In this document: positions 25,515-33,720 of the stretch, one piece after another | Position numbering within the stretch: the stretch's first letter is position 1 | How the letters are laid out: each line of letters opens with the position of its first letter | Assembly: GCA_003224905.1 (NCBI GenBank) | Contig: QIAA01000119.1 | Location: forward strand, 1 to 44,777 | Length of the DNA stretch: 44,777 bases | From: Acidobacteriota bacterium | GTDB lineage: Bacteria > Acidobacteriota > Terriglobia > Terriglobales > Acidobacteriaceae | Reading direction: 5' to 3' | Notes under the pieces: generated by a model | What the model was told of the DNA's origin: nothing | The model's database searches: none | What the model saw: only the letters and a program-made list of their open reading frames with translations | Translations under genes and position numbers: made by a program

Positions 25515-27224
25515 CTATTTTGCCACTGCCGACTTAGCTTCAATCTTCTCGAACACAGCTTCGGCCCTTTGCAGCGCTTCCTGGACATTGGCGCAAATAT
25601 TTTCGCGGCCGACTACGTCTTGGAATTCGGCTTGATGCATTAGCTGCGCAGGCTGCTCCCGTGCCCCGCACAGGATCAGCGTTCGTCTGGTCGAATGCAA
25701 TTGCTTGGCGACCTCCTCGAGCGCGAACAATCCGGTTGCGTCTATGGCTGTCATGTTACGTATCCGGATAATCACGATGGGCGGCAGCTTGTGCATGTTT
25801 TCGGTTATGGTCAAGATCTTATCGGTTGCGCCAAACAGAAACGGCCCATGAATGCGGAAGATCGTCGCATAGTACGGAATATCCTTGTCCTGCAGAATGT
25901 GGACGCGCCCATCTTCTATGTAGTCGTCGGTCACCTGCGACACGGTGGTCGTATTCGCCACGCGTGCAATGAATAGCAGCGCTGCCAGAATCATCCCTGC
26001 TTCCACCGCAACTGTAAGGTCCGCAAACACAGTCAGCGCAAAGGTCACCAGCCACACGCTGATGTCGGTCCTGGTCAACTTCAGGAGTTGAGGAATTTCG
26101 TGCCATTCGCCCATGTTGTAAGCCACGACCATCAGAATCCCGGCTAGAGCTGCCATGGGAATGTAGCTGGCCAAAGGCGCAGCGAAAAGCAGCACGCACA
26201 ACAGGACCAGCGCGTGGATCATGCCCGCCACTGGCGTCTGCGCGCCGGAACGGATGTTGGTTGCCGTGCGCGCGATCGCACCGGTTGCCGGCAGTCCGCC
26301 AAACATCGGCGAGGCAATGTTGGCCACTCCTTGAGCAATTAATTCTACGTTCGGATTGTGGCGGTCGTTAGTCATCCGGTCCGAAACCACCGCTGACATG
26401 AGCGACTCAATTGCGCCCAGCATGGCAACCGTAAATGCAGGCCCGAGCAGACCGTGCACTAATCCCGCATGCCAGCGCGGAATGACCATGTGAGGCAGGC
26501 CGGCGGGAATTCCACCGAAGCGTGTGCCGATGGTCTCCACAGGAAGCTTCAGCACGAACGCCGTTGCTGTGGCGCCCAGCATTGCGACGATAGGTCCTGG
26601 AACGCGTTTTGAAAGTATGCGGCACACTAGCATCGTAGCTAGGGTTGCCGAAGCCAGGATGGTTGCTTGCGGGGACCAGGTTGCAAAACTCGCGACCAGC
26701 GCCTTCATTCGCAACCAGAACTCACCGGGAACTTTGGCCAGTTGCAGTCCGAAGAAATCCTTCACCTGCGTGCTGGCGATCAGCACGGCAATGCCATTGG
26801 TGAATCCGATCACCACGGGACGCGGAATAAACTTCACGGCGGACCCCATCCCGGTTGCGCCGAGAATGACAAGCAGCACGCCGGCCATGACTGTGCACAT
26901 GAACAAACCATCAATGCCGTGCGCAGCGACTATGCCCGCAACCACTACGACGAAAGCGCCGGTCGGACCGCCGATTTGCGTCGTTGAGCCGCCGAGCGCA
27001 GAAACCAGAAACCCGGTAACCACGGCGCAATAGATGCCAGCCTGAGGTGTGAGTCCGGAGCCTATAGCAAATGCCATCGCCAGCGGCAACGCCACCAGTC
27101 CGACGGTGATTCCTGCAATCACGTCGCGCGCGAACTTGTTCAGGTTGTAATGCCGGAGGCACAGAACAGACTTTGGCAACCAGCGGTCATTGATGGTTAG
27201 AGAAATGGATGGCAACACTACCAT
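25515..27224 (-). CDS. SulP-family anion transporter with STAS domain
   Basis: A 569-residue inner-membrane transporter with about 10-12 membrane segments and a C-terminal cytoplasmic STAS domain (about 445-555; RIRNMTAIDATGLFALEEV). The signature block near the N-terminus (AGITVGLVALPLAMAFAIG, then GLTPQAGIYCAVV) is typical of SulP proteins that move sulfate, bicarbonate or other anions. BicA-type bicarbonate transporters belong here, and a carbonic anhydrase lies far away at the left end, but no direct link can be claimed. Substrate unresolved. It appears monocistronic. Confidence 0.9.
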   Translation of the reverse strand: MVVLPSISLTINDRWLPKSVLCLRHYNLNKFARDVIAGITVGLVALPLAMAFAIGSGLTPQAGIYCAVVTGFLVSALGGSTTQIGGPTGAFVVVVAGIVAAHGIDGLFMCTVMAGVLLVILGATGMGSAVKFIPRPVVIGFTNGIAVLIASTQVKDFFGLQLAKVPGEFWLRMKALVASFATWSPQATILASATLATMLVCRILSKRVPGPIVAMLGATATAFVLKLPVETIGTRFGGIPAGLPHMVIPRWHAGLVHGLLGPAFTVAMLGAIESLMSAVVSDRMTNDRHNPNVELIAQGVANIASPMFGGLPATGAIARTATNIRSGAQTPVAGMIHALVLLCVLLFAAPLASYIPMAALAGILMVVAYNMGEWHEIPQLLKLTRTDISVWLVTFALTVFADLTVAVEAGMILAALLFIARVANTTTVSQVTDDYIEDGRVHILQDKDIPYYATIFRIHGPFLFGATDKILTITENMHKLPPIVIIRIRNMTAIDATGLFALEEVAKQLHSTRRTLILCGAREQPAQLMHQAEFQDVVGRENICANVQEALQRAEAVFEKIEAKSAVAK

Positions 27225-27389
27225 TCATTATGGCAGGCGGAGCCAGGTTCGTTGAGTGACGCAAGGGGTACTAAAGTGTAGTCATCGCATGGAGACTCTT
27301 GTTGTGAACTTGGAGCCTTCGCGAGATTTCAAGTTCGGAAACGGAAAGATAAGAGGCGCATCTCAATTGTTGTCGTAACGGAGAGGATT

Positions 27390-28115
27390 ATGGAATTCGA
27401 TTGGAAGCGAAGAAATTTACTGTGGCAGTGCTCAGTAGTTGGTCTCGGATTCACTGGGCTGGACTTCACGATTGTCGCGAAAGATGCACCGGACAAATCT
27501 GAAGAAAAGGAACCGGAAGTTACGGCTACGGAAGACTTGATGCGGGAGCATGGCGTGATCCGCCGCGCGTTGCTTCTTTATTACGAGCTCGTACCAAAAC
27601 TGCGGAAGGATGTGGCCGGCGTGGATGCCTCCGCGTTGAAGCAAACGGCACAATTGTTCCGGACATTCGGCGAGGACTACCACGAGCGCATGCTGGAAGA
27701 GCAGCACATCTTCCCGCTGATTCGCAAACAGGGTCCTGAACTGCAGGGCTACTCAGATGTGTTGACTGCTCAACACAATCGTGGCCGTGAGATAACGGAC
27801 TACATCCTCGCGGTCAGCAATGGCCCGAGAATCAGCGTGGCGCACGCTGAGCCGCTGGCCAGGACGCTCGAAAGCTTTGTCTTGATGTATGAAAACCATG
27901 CGGCGCGCGAGGACACAATCGTATTCCCCGCCTGGAAGAAGAATTTTTCCAACAAACAGCTCGACGAAATCTCCGATCAGTTTGAAGACATCGAGCACAA
28001 GATGTTCGGCAGGGATGGCTTTGAAGAAGCTGAGAAGAAGATCAGCAGAATCGAAGGCGATCTAGGATTCAGTGACCTGGGCCAATTCACCCCGCCGCGG
28101 CCGCCGGAAATTTGA
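27390..28115 (+). CDS. Hemerythrin-like (HHE) domain protein
   Basis: A 241-residue protein with a diiron hemerythrin-like four-helix bundle. Likely ligands are His54 (MREHGVIRR), His98 with Glu103/104 (YHERMLEEQHIFP), His129 (AQHNRGREI) and His170 with Glu174 (YENHAAREDTIVFP). The N-terminus has a twin arginine (WKRRNLLWQ) followed by a hydrophobic stretch, so export or membrane anchoring is possible although the Tat motif is not canonical. Such proteins bind oxygen or NO or take part in iron-sulfur repair. GGAGAGG lies just before the ATG. The small membrane protein downstream starts 43 bp later. Confidence 0.85.
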   Translation: MEFDWKRRNLLWQCSVVGLGFTGLDFTIVAKDAPDKSEEKEPEVTATEDLMREHGVIRRALLLYYELVPKLRKDVAGVDASALKQTAQLFRTFGEDYHERMLEEQHIFPLIRKQGPELQGYSDVLTAQHNRGREITDYILAVSNGPRISVAHAEPLARTLESFVLMYENHAAREDTIVFPAWKKNFSNKQLDEISDQFEDIEHKMFGRDGFEEAEKKISRIEGDLGFSDLGQFTPPRPPEI

Positions 28116-28158
28116 GGAGACTGGCTCCCCGCACCCGTGGTGGTAAAATTTGTTGCCA

Positions 28159-28518
28159 ATGGAAGCCGCCACATTGCGCGATTATGCTACCGACGCCGTT
28201 AAATTCTGGGAGCCGCGGCGGATCCTTTACAACCTGGTGCTCACGGCGATTGTCCTCATCTACTTCGCTATCGGCTATCCCACATCAAAGATGATGGTCA
28301 CCCTGGACTTCTGTCTCGCTCTTTTCATACTCGCGGTGATCGCAAACGTTGCCTATTGCGCCGCTTACATTGTTGATCTCTTCGTCCAGAGTTCCGGATT
28401 CCGCGAGCTGTGGCAGCAATACCGTTGGCTACTGTTTGCGATTGGCACCATCTTCGCAGCCATCATCACCCGCTTCGTAGCCATGGGGATGTTCCAGCAC
28501 GGCGTGGCCTCTTATTGA
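28159..28518 (+). CDS. Small integral membrane protein of unknown function
   Basis: A 119-residue protein with three or four predicted membrane helices (about 18-40, 46-75 and 85-110). The ATG at 28159 (MEAATLRDYATDAVKFWEP) is preferred; two in-frame TTG codons precede it. The N-terminal KFWEPRRILYN segment before the first helix resembles small hypothetical membrane proteins of Bacteroidota and Acidobacteria, by memory only. It lies between the hemerythrin-like gene and the DinB-like gene on the same strand. Confidence 0.65.
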   Translation: MEAATLRDYATDAVKFWEPRRILYNLVLTAIVLIYFAIGYPTSKMMVTLDFCLALFILAVIANVAYCAAYIVDLFVQSSGFRELWQQYRWLLFAIGTIFAAIITRFVAMGMFQHGVASY

Positions 28519-28568
28519 CGCGAGTACTTTCCGTGATTTTTACGTCCAACTCTGGTGGAGGAACTTTC

Positions 28569-29066
28569 ATGCGAAAAATCGCTGTGGTCGGGGCGGTGCT
28601 GCTGTTAGCCGTGGCGGCGGAAATGGCTGGCCAGGGCGCAGCCACTACTGCAAAATCGATGCGGGAGGATTTTGCCGGAGTCAATCAGAAAGTGCTGACG
28701 ATGGCCAAAGACTTTCCCGAGGACAACTACGGCTTCAAGCTGAAGCCTGAGATGCGGACTTTTGGCGGCGTAATCGTTCATATCGCCTCAGGCAACATCT
28801 ACGCCGCCAGAGCTGGACGCGGCGAAAAGGTGAAATGGGATGAAGCCGATCCCAAAGACTACAAGGGCAAAGCTGCGATCGTAGCGATGCTGGAAAAGTC
28901 GATCAACGATGCGGACGCTAGTTTCAAGAACGTGAGCGACGCGTCATTGGCAAAGAATGTCGAGCCCTGGCTGGACGTAATGGAGCATTCAGCGGAACAT
29001 TACGGTTTACTGGTGGCCTACTATCGCGCCAACGGACTAGTCCCACCTGAGTCGCGCCCGAAATGA
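28569..29066 (+). CDS. Exported DinB-superfamily protein
   Basis: A 165-residue protein with a signal peptide (MRKIAVVGAVLLLAVAAEMA). The mature part is a DinB-type four-helix bundle, seen from KSMREDFAGVNQKVLTMAKD and the ending HSAEHYGLLVAYYRANGLVPPES, whose histidine is a typical metal ligand. The ATG at 28569 has a GGAGG ribosome site 8 nt upstream; the frame is open back to 28410 inside the previous gene, which I reject. DinB proteins are often metal-dependent enzymes such as thiol transferases, but no substrate can be given. Convergent with the peroxiredoxin gene. Confidence 0.8.
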   Translation: MRKIAVVGAVLLLAVAAEMAGQGAATTAKSMREDFAGVNQKVLTMAKDFPEDNYGFKLKPEMRTFGGVIVHIASGNIYAARAGRGEKVKWDEADPKDYKGKAAIVAMLEKSINDADASFKNVSDASLAKNVEPWLDVMEHSAEHYGLLVAYYRANGLVPPESRPK

Positions 29067-29072
29067 GAGAGA

Positions 29073-29107
29073 GCCTGATCGAAGCTCCATAATTTCTTCG
29101 ATCAGGC
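29073..29107. terminator. 12-bp perfect inverted repeat between convergent genes
   Basis: GCCTGATCGAAG (29073-29084) is exactly complementary to CTTCGATCAGGC (29096-29107), with an 11-nt AT-rich loop. It fills the 49-bp gap between the stops of the DinB-like gene (plus) and the peroxiredoxin gene (minus), where a bidirectional terminator is expected. The minus-strand side is followed by a CT-rich run rather than a pure T tract. Confidence 0.65.
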
Positions 29108-29115
29108 GAAGAACA

Positions 29116-29775
29116 TTACCGGGGTTGCGGAACAATCCGCATGTAAGGTTTGGGCGCCCTCCAGCCTGCTGGAAATTTCTGTTTCGCTTCCTCCTCGGGC
29201 ACTGACGGCAGGATGATGACGTCATCCCCCTGCTTCCAGTTAACCGGGGTAGCCACTTTATGCTTGGCGGTGAGCTGCATCGAATCCAGCACACGCAATA
29301 CTTCGTCAAAGTTCCGTCCGGTGCTCATCGGGTAACTGAGCATCAGTTTGATTTTCTTATCCGGGCCTACCACAAAGACCGTGCGAACCGTAGCATTGTC
29401 GGCGGCGGTGCGTCCTTCTGATGTCGTCCCGCTGGCCGCTGGCAGCATGTCATACAGCTTCGCAATCTTCAGTTCCGGATCGCCAATCATTGGAAAAGTT
29501 ACTTTGTGGCCCTGTGTCTCCTCGATGTCCGTTGACCACTTGCTGTGACTGGTGGTCGGATCGACGCTCAGCCCGAGGATCTTGCAGTTGCGTTTGGTGA
29601 ATTCGGGCTGCAGGCCAGCCATGTAGCCTAGTTCAGTCGTGCACACCGGAGTAAAGTCCTTCGGATGGGAGAAAAGAATCGCCCAGCCATTCCCGATCCA
29701 CTCGTGAAAATTGATCTGACCCTGGGTCGTGTCAGCCGTGAAATTAGGCGCTTCGTCGTTAATGCGTAGAGGCAT
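29116..29775 (-). CDS. 1-Cys peroxiredoxin (Prx6-type)
   Basis: Thiol peroxidase that reduces hydrogen peroxide and organic or lipid hydroperoxides. The 219-residue protein has the PxxxTxxC motif with peroxidatic Cys45 (PKDFTPVCTTE), the Prx6-subfamily His37 and conserved Arg131. The C-terminal dimer extension (VATPVNWKQGDDVIILPSV) is typical. It lacks an obvious resolving cysteine, so an external thiol is needed. The frame stays open a further 759 bp upstream, but the ribosome site (AAGGAAAG) before the ATG at 29775 and the family length fix the start. A promoter with a palindrome lies upstream. Confidence 0.94.
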   Translation of the reverse strand: MPLRINDEAPNFTADTTQGQINFHEWIGNGWAILFSHPKDFTPVCTTELGYMAGLQPEFTKRNCKILGLSVDPTTSHSKWSTDIEETQGHKVTFPMIGDPELKIAKLYDMLPAASGTTSEGRTAADNATVRTVFVVGPDKKIKLMLSYPMSTGRNFDEVLRVLDSMQLTAKHKVATPVNWKQGDDVIILPSVPEEEAKQKFPAGWRAPKPYMRIVPQPR

Positions 29776-29808
29776 GTCTGCTTTCCTTCCCTGTGATTTG
29801 TTTGTCTT

Positions 29809-29831
29809 TGGCGGAAGGTGATTTTCCGCCA
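29809..29831. promoter_or_regulatory. Palindrome overlapping the peroxiredoxin -10 region (possible operator)
   Basis: TGGCGGAA (29809-29816) and TTCCGCCA (29824-29831) form a perfect 8-bp inverted repeat with a 7-nt spacer. Because it covers the predicted -10, a dimeric repressor site is plausible. It could equally fold as an RNA hairpin at the 5' end of the transcript. The regulator is unknown. Confidence 0.4.
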
Positions 29832-29850
29832 CAGCCGCTTTTACTGTCAA
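29821..29850 (-). promoter_or_regulatory. Candidate peroxiredoxin promoter
   Basis: On the minus strand a perfect TTGACA -35 (29845-29850) is followed after 18 bp by GAAAAT (29821-29826), which matches the -10 consensus at four of six positions. Transcription would start about 40 bp before the peroxiredoxin ATG. The -10 overlaps the inverted repeat at 29809-29831. Confidence 0.45.
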
Positions 29851-29965
29851 GGTTCGGAGATGAGTAAGAGATGCTGATCCAGAGCAAAAAGTCGCGTTCT
29901 TGTTGTTGATCGGCGAGGGCTCACCAAAGTTGAAAAATTGCCGCCCACCAGAGAGAATCCCGAAT

Positions 29966-30343
29966 GTGCACGAACCAGCACAGCTCCGTGGAATAACACG
30001 ACTTCCCTTCGAGCCGGGCACTATGGTCATTGCCACCCTGGGCAGTCCCCGGGAAAAGTTCTGGGGAGCGGTCCTGGCGTTAAAACCGGAAGGACTGAGC
30101 CTGTGCGGAATTGAGCTCGCCTCTTTTGATGATTTGGTCTCCATCGTGAAAGAGGGTGACGCTTTCTCTCCCAGCATAGTGTTCTTTCCCATGCACCGGA
30201 TCGAGCGCATGGAAGTTGATCTCCCTGATGGCAACCTGCCATCGCTCTCGCAACGCTTCGCCAGCAAGACAGGGATGGAGGCTGCCGCTGCTCTTGTGGG
30301 CCATGCTGCAGAACAGCTTCGTTCGCCGGGGGGACAGTCGTGA
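29966..30343 (+). CDS. Conserved small protein coupled to the phosphatidyltransferase gene
   Basis: A protein of about 125 residues from the GTG at 29966, which has GAGAGA about 9 nt upstream. A TTG at 29900 would add 22 residues. No signal peptide or membrane helix is visible. The sequence (MVIATLGSPREKFWGAVLAL, then FFPMHRIERMEVD and SLSQRFASKTG) recalls a hypothetical family I associate with Acidobacteria, with no known function. It overlaps the next gene by GTGA (30340-30343), so translation is coupled to a CDP-alcohol phosphatidyltransferase. A link to phospholipid synthesis is inferred only from this coupling. Confidence 0.7.
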   Translation: MHEPAQLRGITRLPFEPGTMVIATLGSPREKFWGAVLALKPEGLSLCGIELASFDDLVSIVKEGDAFSPSIVFFPMHRIERMEVDLPDGNLPSLSQRFASKTGMEAAAALVGHAAEQLRSPGGQS

Positions 30344-30936
30344 GGCTCTCGCAACTGCTGACTGCCCCCAACCAGCTCACGTTGCTGCGCATGGTTTTCG
30401 TTCCCGTCATCGTAATCAATCTGGCCAGCGGTCATTACGGATGGGCGTTGGCACTGTTTGTCCTCGCGGGGATCAGTGACGGACTCGACGGCCTGCTCGC
30501 TCGCACGCTGCATCAGCAAAGCCTCCTGGGGCAATATCTCGACCCGATTGCAGACAAGCTGCTGCTCAGCACCGTTTTTCTGGTGCTATCCATTCTGCAC
30601 AAGATTCACTGGAAATTTACCGTGCTGGTGTTCAGTCGAGATATTTCCATTCTGGCAGTCGGCTCGGTGCTTTACATGATTGCCGGGCTGCGTGATTTTC
30701 GTCCCAGTATTTTTGGCAAGGCCAATACATTTGCGCAGGTCGCTGCCGTTTTTTTCGTTCTGGTGTACCAGGTCCACCACACGCAATGGGTATCAACCGC
30801 CCGTGCCTTTTTTCTCGGCGCAACCTTCGCATTCACCATCATTTCCGGAATGCATTACATTTTTCTGGTGGGGCATCGCTTGCGCGCCGTGAGCCATGCG
30901 GCCCCCGGCTCTAGAACCTCCGACGGCTCTGTTTGA
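30340..30936 (+). CDS. pgsA: CDP-alcohol phosphatidyltransferase (PgsA-like)
   Basis: Inner-membrane enzyme that swaps CMP on CDP-diacylglycerol for an alcohol. The 198-residue protein carries the complete signature D-x2-D-G-x2-A-R-x8-G-x3-D-x3-D in DGLDGLLARTLHQQSLLGQY and LDPIADK, and about six membrane segments. The N-terminal NQLTLLRMVFVPVIV and the length fit phosphatidylglycerophosphate synthase; cardiolipin-synthase-like and other alcohol specificities remain possible. It starts at GTG overlapping the upstream stop, preceded by a G-rich ribosome site. Confidence 0.85.
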   Translation: MRLSQLLTAPNQLTLLRMVFVPVIVINLASGHYGWALALFVLAGISDGLDGLLARTLHQQSLLGQYLDPIADKLLLSTVFLVLSILHKIHWKFTVLVFSRDISILAVGSVLYMIAGLRDFRPSIFGKANTFAQVAAVFFVLVYQVHHTQWVSTARAFFLGATFAFTIISGMHYIFLVGHRLRAVSHAAPGSRTSDGSV

Positions 30937-31089
30937 CGGAGGTGCGGAAAAACTCCGAATCTACCTCTTCTTACCGGTCCTATCACGCAGCAAATGCTTC
31001 CCAGGTTTCTTCCGCTTGCACATCTCCAGCTTTCCGTCTCTGCTCCATCGAGCTAACTTTTCAATGGCGAATGCGTCCAAGCTGCTCAA

Positions 31090-32019
31090 ATGCGTATTCG
31101 TGTTGGCCTCCCGGCCTTACTTTGGATGTCGCTGGTCCTGGCCGTAACCGCCGCATCTGCCGGGGCGCAACGCAGTGCTGTCACCCTTGCTTATCAGCTC
31201 ACTCACATCGATATGGGCGAGCCTTTCCCTTCTCCGGGTGGCAAGAAACTTGTGTTCGAAATCACCCTCGGCGGGTTCCAGCAGCTCTTCATCATGAATC
31301 CGGACGGCTCTGGGCAAACCCAAATCACTCACGATGCTGCCAACCACGACACGCCCTCCTGGTCACCGGATGGTCACAAGATCGCTTACGTTTCCGACAA
31401 GACCGGACATGCAGTGATTTATATGATGAACCCGGATGGCACGGGCGAAGAACGGCTTACTGACAACCAGCATGAGTACATCCATCCGAACTGGTCGCCG
31501 AACGGGGCCAAGGTCATCTATTGCTCTGATGATGACCTGCAACCGCCAAAAAAGAACGCGTCGGACATCTTCAGTCTTGATATTGGAACTCGGGAAGTCA
31601 AACCGCTGATTACCGGAGGCACCAACACCTATCCCTCATGGTCGCCTGATGGCCGCAAAATCGTATTTCGCAGGATGATCGGCGACATGAACTCGGAGGT
31701 TTTTGTGGCGAATAGCGACGGTTCGGACGCCCATAACCTCACCTCCCACCCGGCCTTCGATGGGTGGCCTGCATGGTCACCCGACGGAACGAAGATCGTT
31801 TTCAGTTCCAATCGCAACGCGAATTACCAGATCTTCACCATGAATGCCGACGGCACAGGCGTGCAACTGCTCGCAAATACCGAGGGACGCGCTACCGAAC
31901 CTCGCTGGTCCCCCGACGGCAAGACCATCTACTTTACCAATTGCAAGAAAGTCGACTGGGCGGTGGACTGCCACGCGTACGCGGCAACGGTTCCACCAGG
32001 CGTTCCCGTGCACCCTTAG
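31090..32019 (+). CDS. Periplasmic TolB-like beta-propeller protein
   Basis: A 309-residue exported protein with a signal peptide (MRIRVGLPALLWMSLVLAVT, cleavage probably after AGA). The mature part consists of PD40/TolB-type repeats: five clear WSP(D/N)G blades (SWSPDGHKIAY, NWSPNGAKVIY, SWSPDGRKIVF, AWSPDGTKIVF, RWSPDGKTIYF) plus a degenerate first blade (PSPGGKKLVF), consistent with a six-bladed propeller. No N-terminal TolB domain and no pal or tol genes are present, so it is not TolB itself. The partner is unknown; related proteins are numerous in Acidobacteria. The 153-bp gap before it holds nothing clear. Confidence 0.85.
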   Translation: MRIRVGLPALLWMSLVLAVTAASAGAQRSAVTLAYQLTHIDMGEPFPSPGGKKLVFEITLGGFQQLFIMNPDGSGQTQITHDAANHDTPSWSPDGHKIAYVSDKTGHAVIYMMNPDGTGEERLTDNQHEYIHPNWSPNGAKVIYCSDDDLQPPKKNASDIFSLDIGTREVKPLITGGTNTYPSWSPDGRKIVFRRMIGDMNSEVFVANSDGSDAHNLTSHPAFDGWPAWSPDGTKIVFSSNRNANYQIFTMNADGTGVQLLANTEGRATEPRWSPDGKTIYFTNCKKVDWAVDCHAYAATVPPGVPVHP

Positions 32020-32137
32020 CATTCTTGTCGAAGATCCTGCCTTAGCAGTGCGCTCCATTGGCATGTCTATCGTGCGGTCAGAACACACAGCAGTCTCAAC
32101 AAGGCAAATTAGATAGTTGATGTGCAAAAAGTAGCTG

Positions 32138-32154
32138 GGAACTTTCTCCGTTCC
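32138..32154. promoter_or_regulatory. GGAAC inverted repeat upstream of the small anchored protein gene
   Basis: GGAAC (32138-32142) and GTTCC (32150-32154) form a 5-bp inverted repeat with a 7-nt spacer, 27 bp before the ATG at 32182. The left arm also reads GGGAACTTT, like an ECF -35 element, and resembles the element before the sigma operon. No good -10 partner is visible. The remaining 32020-32137 stretch contains no gene I can support. Confidence 0.25.
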
Positions 32155-32181
32155 TTTGCAATCCATTATGCTTAGAGAGCC

Positions 32182-32625
32182 ATGACGCTGCTCGATGCCA
32201 AGCAGTATGACGAAGTCCGGGCACGCCGGCGCAGAATTTGGATCCTGACGGTCCTCACAAGCCTGATCGTCCTGCTATGGCTGGCGTGGACGTACCGCAA
32301 CTGGCCGGAGGAGCGATCGGTGGAGCACCTCTTCGCAGCGCTCGAGCAGAAGAACTATGAAGCTGCCTACGCCATCTGGATGAACGACCCGGATTGGAAG
32401 CAGCGTCAGGATAGGCATCAGAATTATCCCTTTGAGGATTTTTATCGGGATTGGGGGCCGGGGGGAGAGTGGGGACTAATCAGATCGTACAAGATCTATG
32501 GCTCGCTCAATCCCAAGGGTGGAAGCAGCGGCGTGATCGTGGATGTGATCGTGAACGACCGCGCCGAGCACGCGCGGGTCTGGGTGCAGAAGTCGGATAA
32601 GACGCTCAGCTTCTCGCCCTACTGA
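32182..32625 (+). CDS. Single-pass membrane protein of unknown function
   Basis: A 147-residue protein with a basic N-terminus (RARRRRIW), one membrane helix (about 18-40) and a soluble C-terminal domain of about 105 residues, most likely periplasmic. The domain begins EERSVEHLFAALEQKNYEAAYAIW and ends in a beta-rich part (GVIVDVIVNDRAEHARVWVQ), which resembles the NTF2/DUF4878-like pattern only loosely. I do not recognise the family. Its stop overlaps the fabD stop by 7 bp, tail to tail. Confidence 0.65.
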   Translation: MTLLDAKQYDEVRARRRRIWILTVLTSLIVLLWLAWTYRNWPEERSVEHLFAALEQKNYEAAYAIWMNDPDWKQRQDRHQNYPFEDFYRDWGPGGEWGLIRSYKIYGSLNPKGGSSGVIVDVIVNDRAEHARVWVQKSDKTLSFSPY

Positions 32626-33569
32626 CTCGCCTTTACACCGGCAGAGTGCTGCAGCGTGCTGGTGAGGGACGCTTCATCTTCAACGTTGAGACAGGTTTTG
32701 GAACGGTCGATCTGCCGCATCAACCCGCGCAGAACTTTGCCCGGGCCAACTTCCACGAATGTTTGCACGCCTTTCGCGATCAGCAGCCGCATGCATTGCT
32801 CCCACCTTACGGATCCGGTTACTTGCCGGATGAGAGCGTCACGGCTTCGTTCTGCACTGTCGACCAGAGCCGCATCTACGTTGCAGGCAACTGGGATCTC
32901 TGGATGGACGATAGTCGCTGAGCTCAGATCGGCCGCCAGCCGGTCCTGAGCCGGTTGCATCAAAGCACAATGGAAGGGGGCACTGACGGGCAGCATGATG
33001 GCGCGTTTCGCGCCTCGCTCGCCGGCAAGCTTTGCGGCGCGTTCAACTGCAGACGCGTGGCCCGAAATGACGATCTGCTCGGGTGAGTTGACGTTTGCCG
33101 GCTCGCAGATCTGGCCTTGGGCAGCATCCCGGCAGACGGCGTTAACGGTGTCAACATTCATGCCCAGGACTGCGGCCATTGCTCCCACTCCGACTGAGAC
33201 AGCCTCCTGCATATATTTGCCCCGATTGCGCACTGTGCGCACGGCGTCGGCGAACTGCATGGTTCCGGCGGCGACGTGTGCCGAATATTCTCCCAGGCTG
33301 TGTCCGGCGACAAAGCTGCATTTCAGGCCGTTTTCATTCAGGACGCGCCAGACCGCGACCGAGGTCGCGAGAATGGCCGGCTGTGTGATCTCGGTCAAGC
33401 GGAGCTGATCTTCCGGACCTTCGAAGCAAAGCTGTGAGAGCTTGTAGCCGAGGGCCTCATCAGCTTCAGCAAAAGTTTGGCGCGCAATGGCATACTTTCC
33501 AGACAGCTCCTTGCCCATTCCCACGGATTGCGAGCCCTGGCCGGGAAAAAGAAAGGCGATGGTTGACAT
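32619..33569 (-). CDS. fabD: Malonyl-CoA:ACP transacylase
   Basis: Loads malonyl groups onto acyl carrier protein for fatty acid synthesis. From the ATG at 33569 (MSTIAFLFPGQGSQSVGMG) the protein has 316 residues, normal for FabD. The nucleophile is Ser91 in the GHSLGEYSAH elbow and the catalytic histidine is His201 in SAPFHCALM. A TTG six codons upstream is an alternative start. The usual partners (fabH, fabG, acpP, fabF) are not in this window; upstream, across 151 bp, lies the end of the trehalose operon. The C-terminus overlaps a convergent gene. Confidence 0.94.
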   Translation of the reverse strand: MSTIAFLFPGQGSQSVGMGKELSGKYAIARQTFAEADEALGYKLSQLCFEGPEDQLRLTEITQPAILATSVAVWRVLNENGLKCSFVAGHSLGEYSAHVAAGTMQFADAVRTVRNRGKYMQEAVSVGVGAMAAVLGMNVDTVNAVCRDAAQGQICEPANVNSPEQIVISGHASAVERAAKLAGERGAKRAIMLPVSAPFHCALMQPAQDRLAADLSSATIVHPEIPVACNVDAALVDSAERSRDALIRQVTGSVRWEQCMRLLIAKGVQTFVEVGPGKVLRGLMRQIDRSKTCLNVEDEASLTSTLQHSAGVKASQ

Positions 33570-33720
33570 GGAGTTGGTTGTCCGCAAAATAGGGCTGCCG
33601 TCGTACGTGGGCGCCCAGCCGTGCGTTACCGCATTTTATATATTTACCCAGGGCACTGCCGTCGGCTTGTCATACCCCGCCTCCAAGGGCTGGAGTCTGC
33701 CATCTTCTCTCAATACGTGC

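Noticed and set aside
29776..30534. Long in-frame extension upstream of the peroxiredoxin start
   Set aside because: Family length, ribosome site and promoter all place the start at 29775; the extension runs antisense through two real genes.
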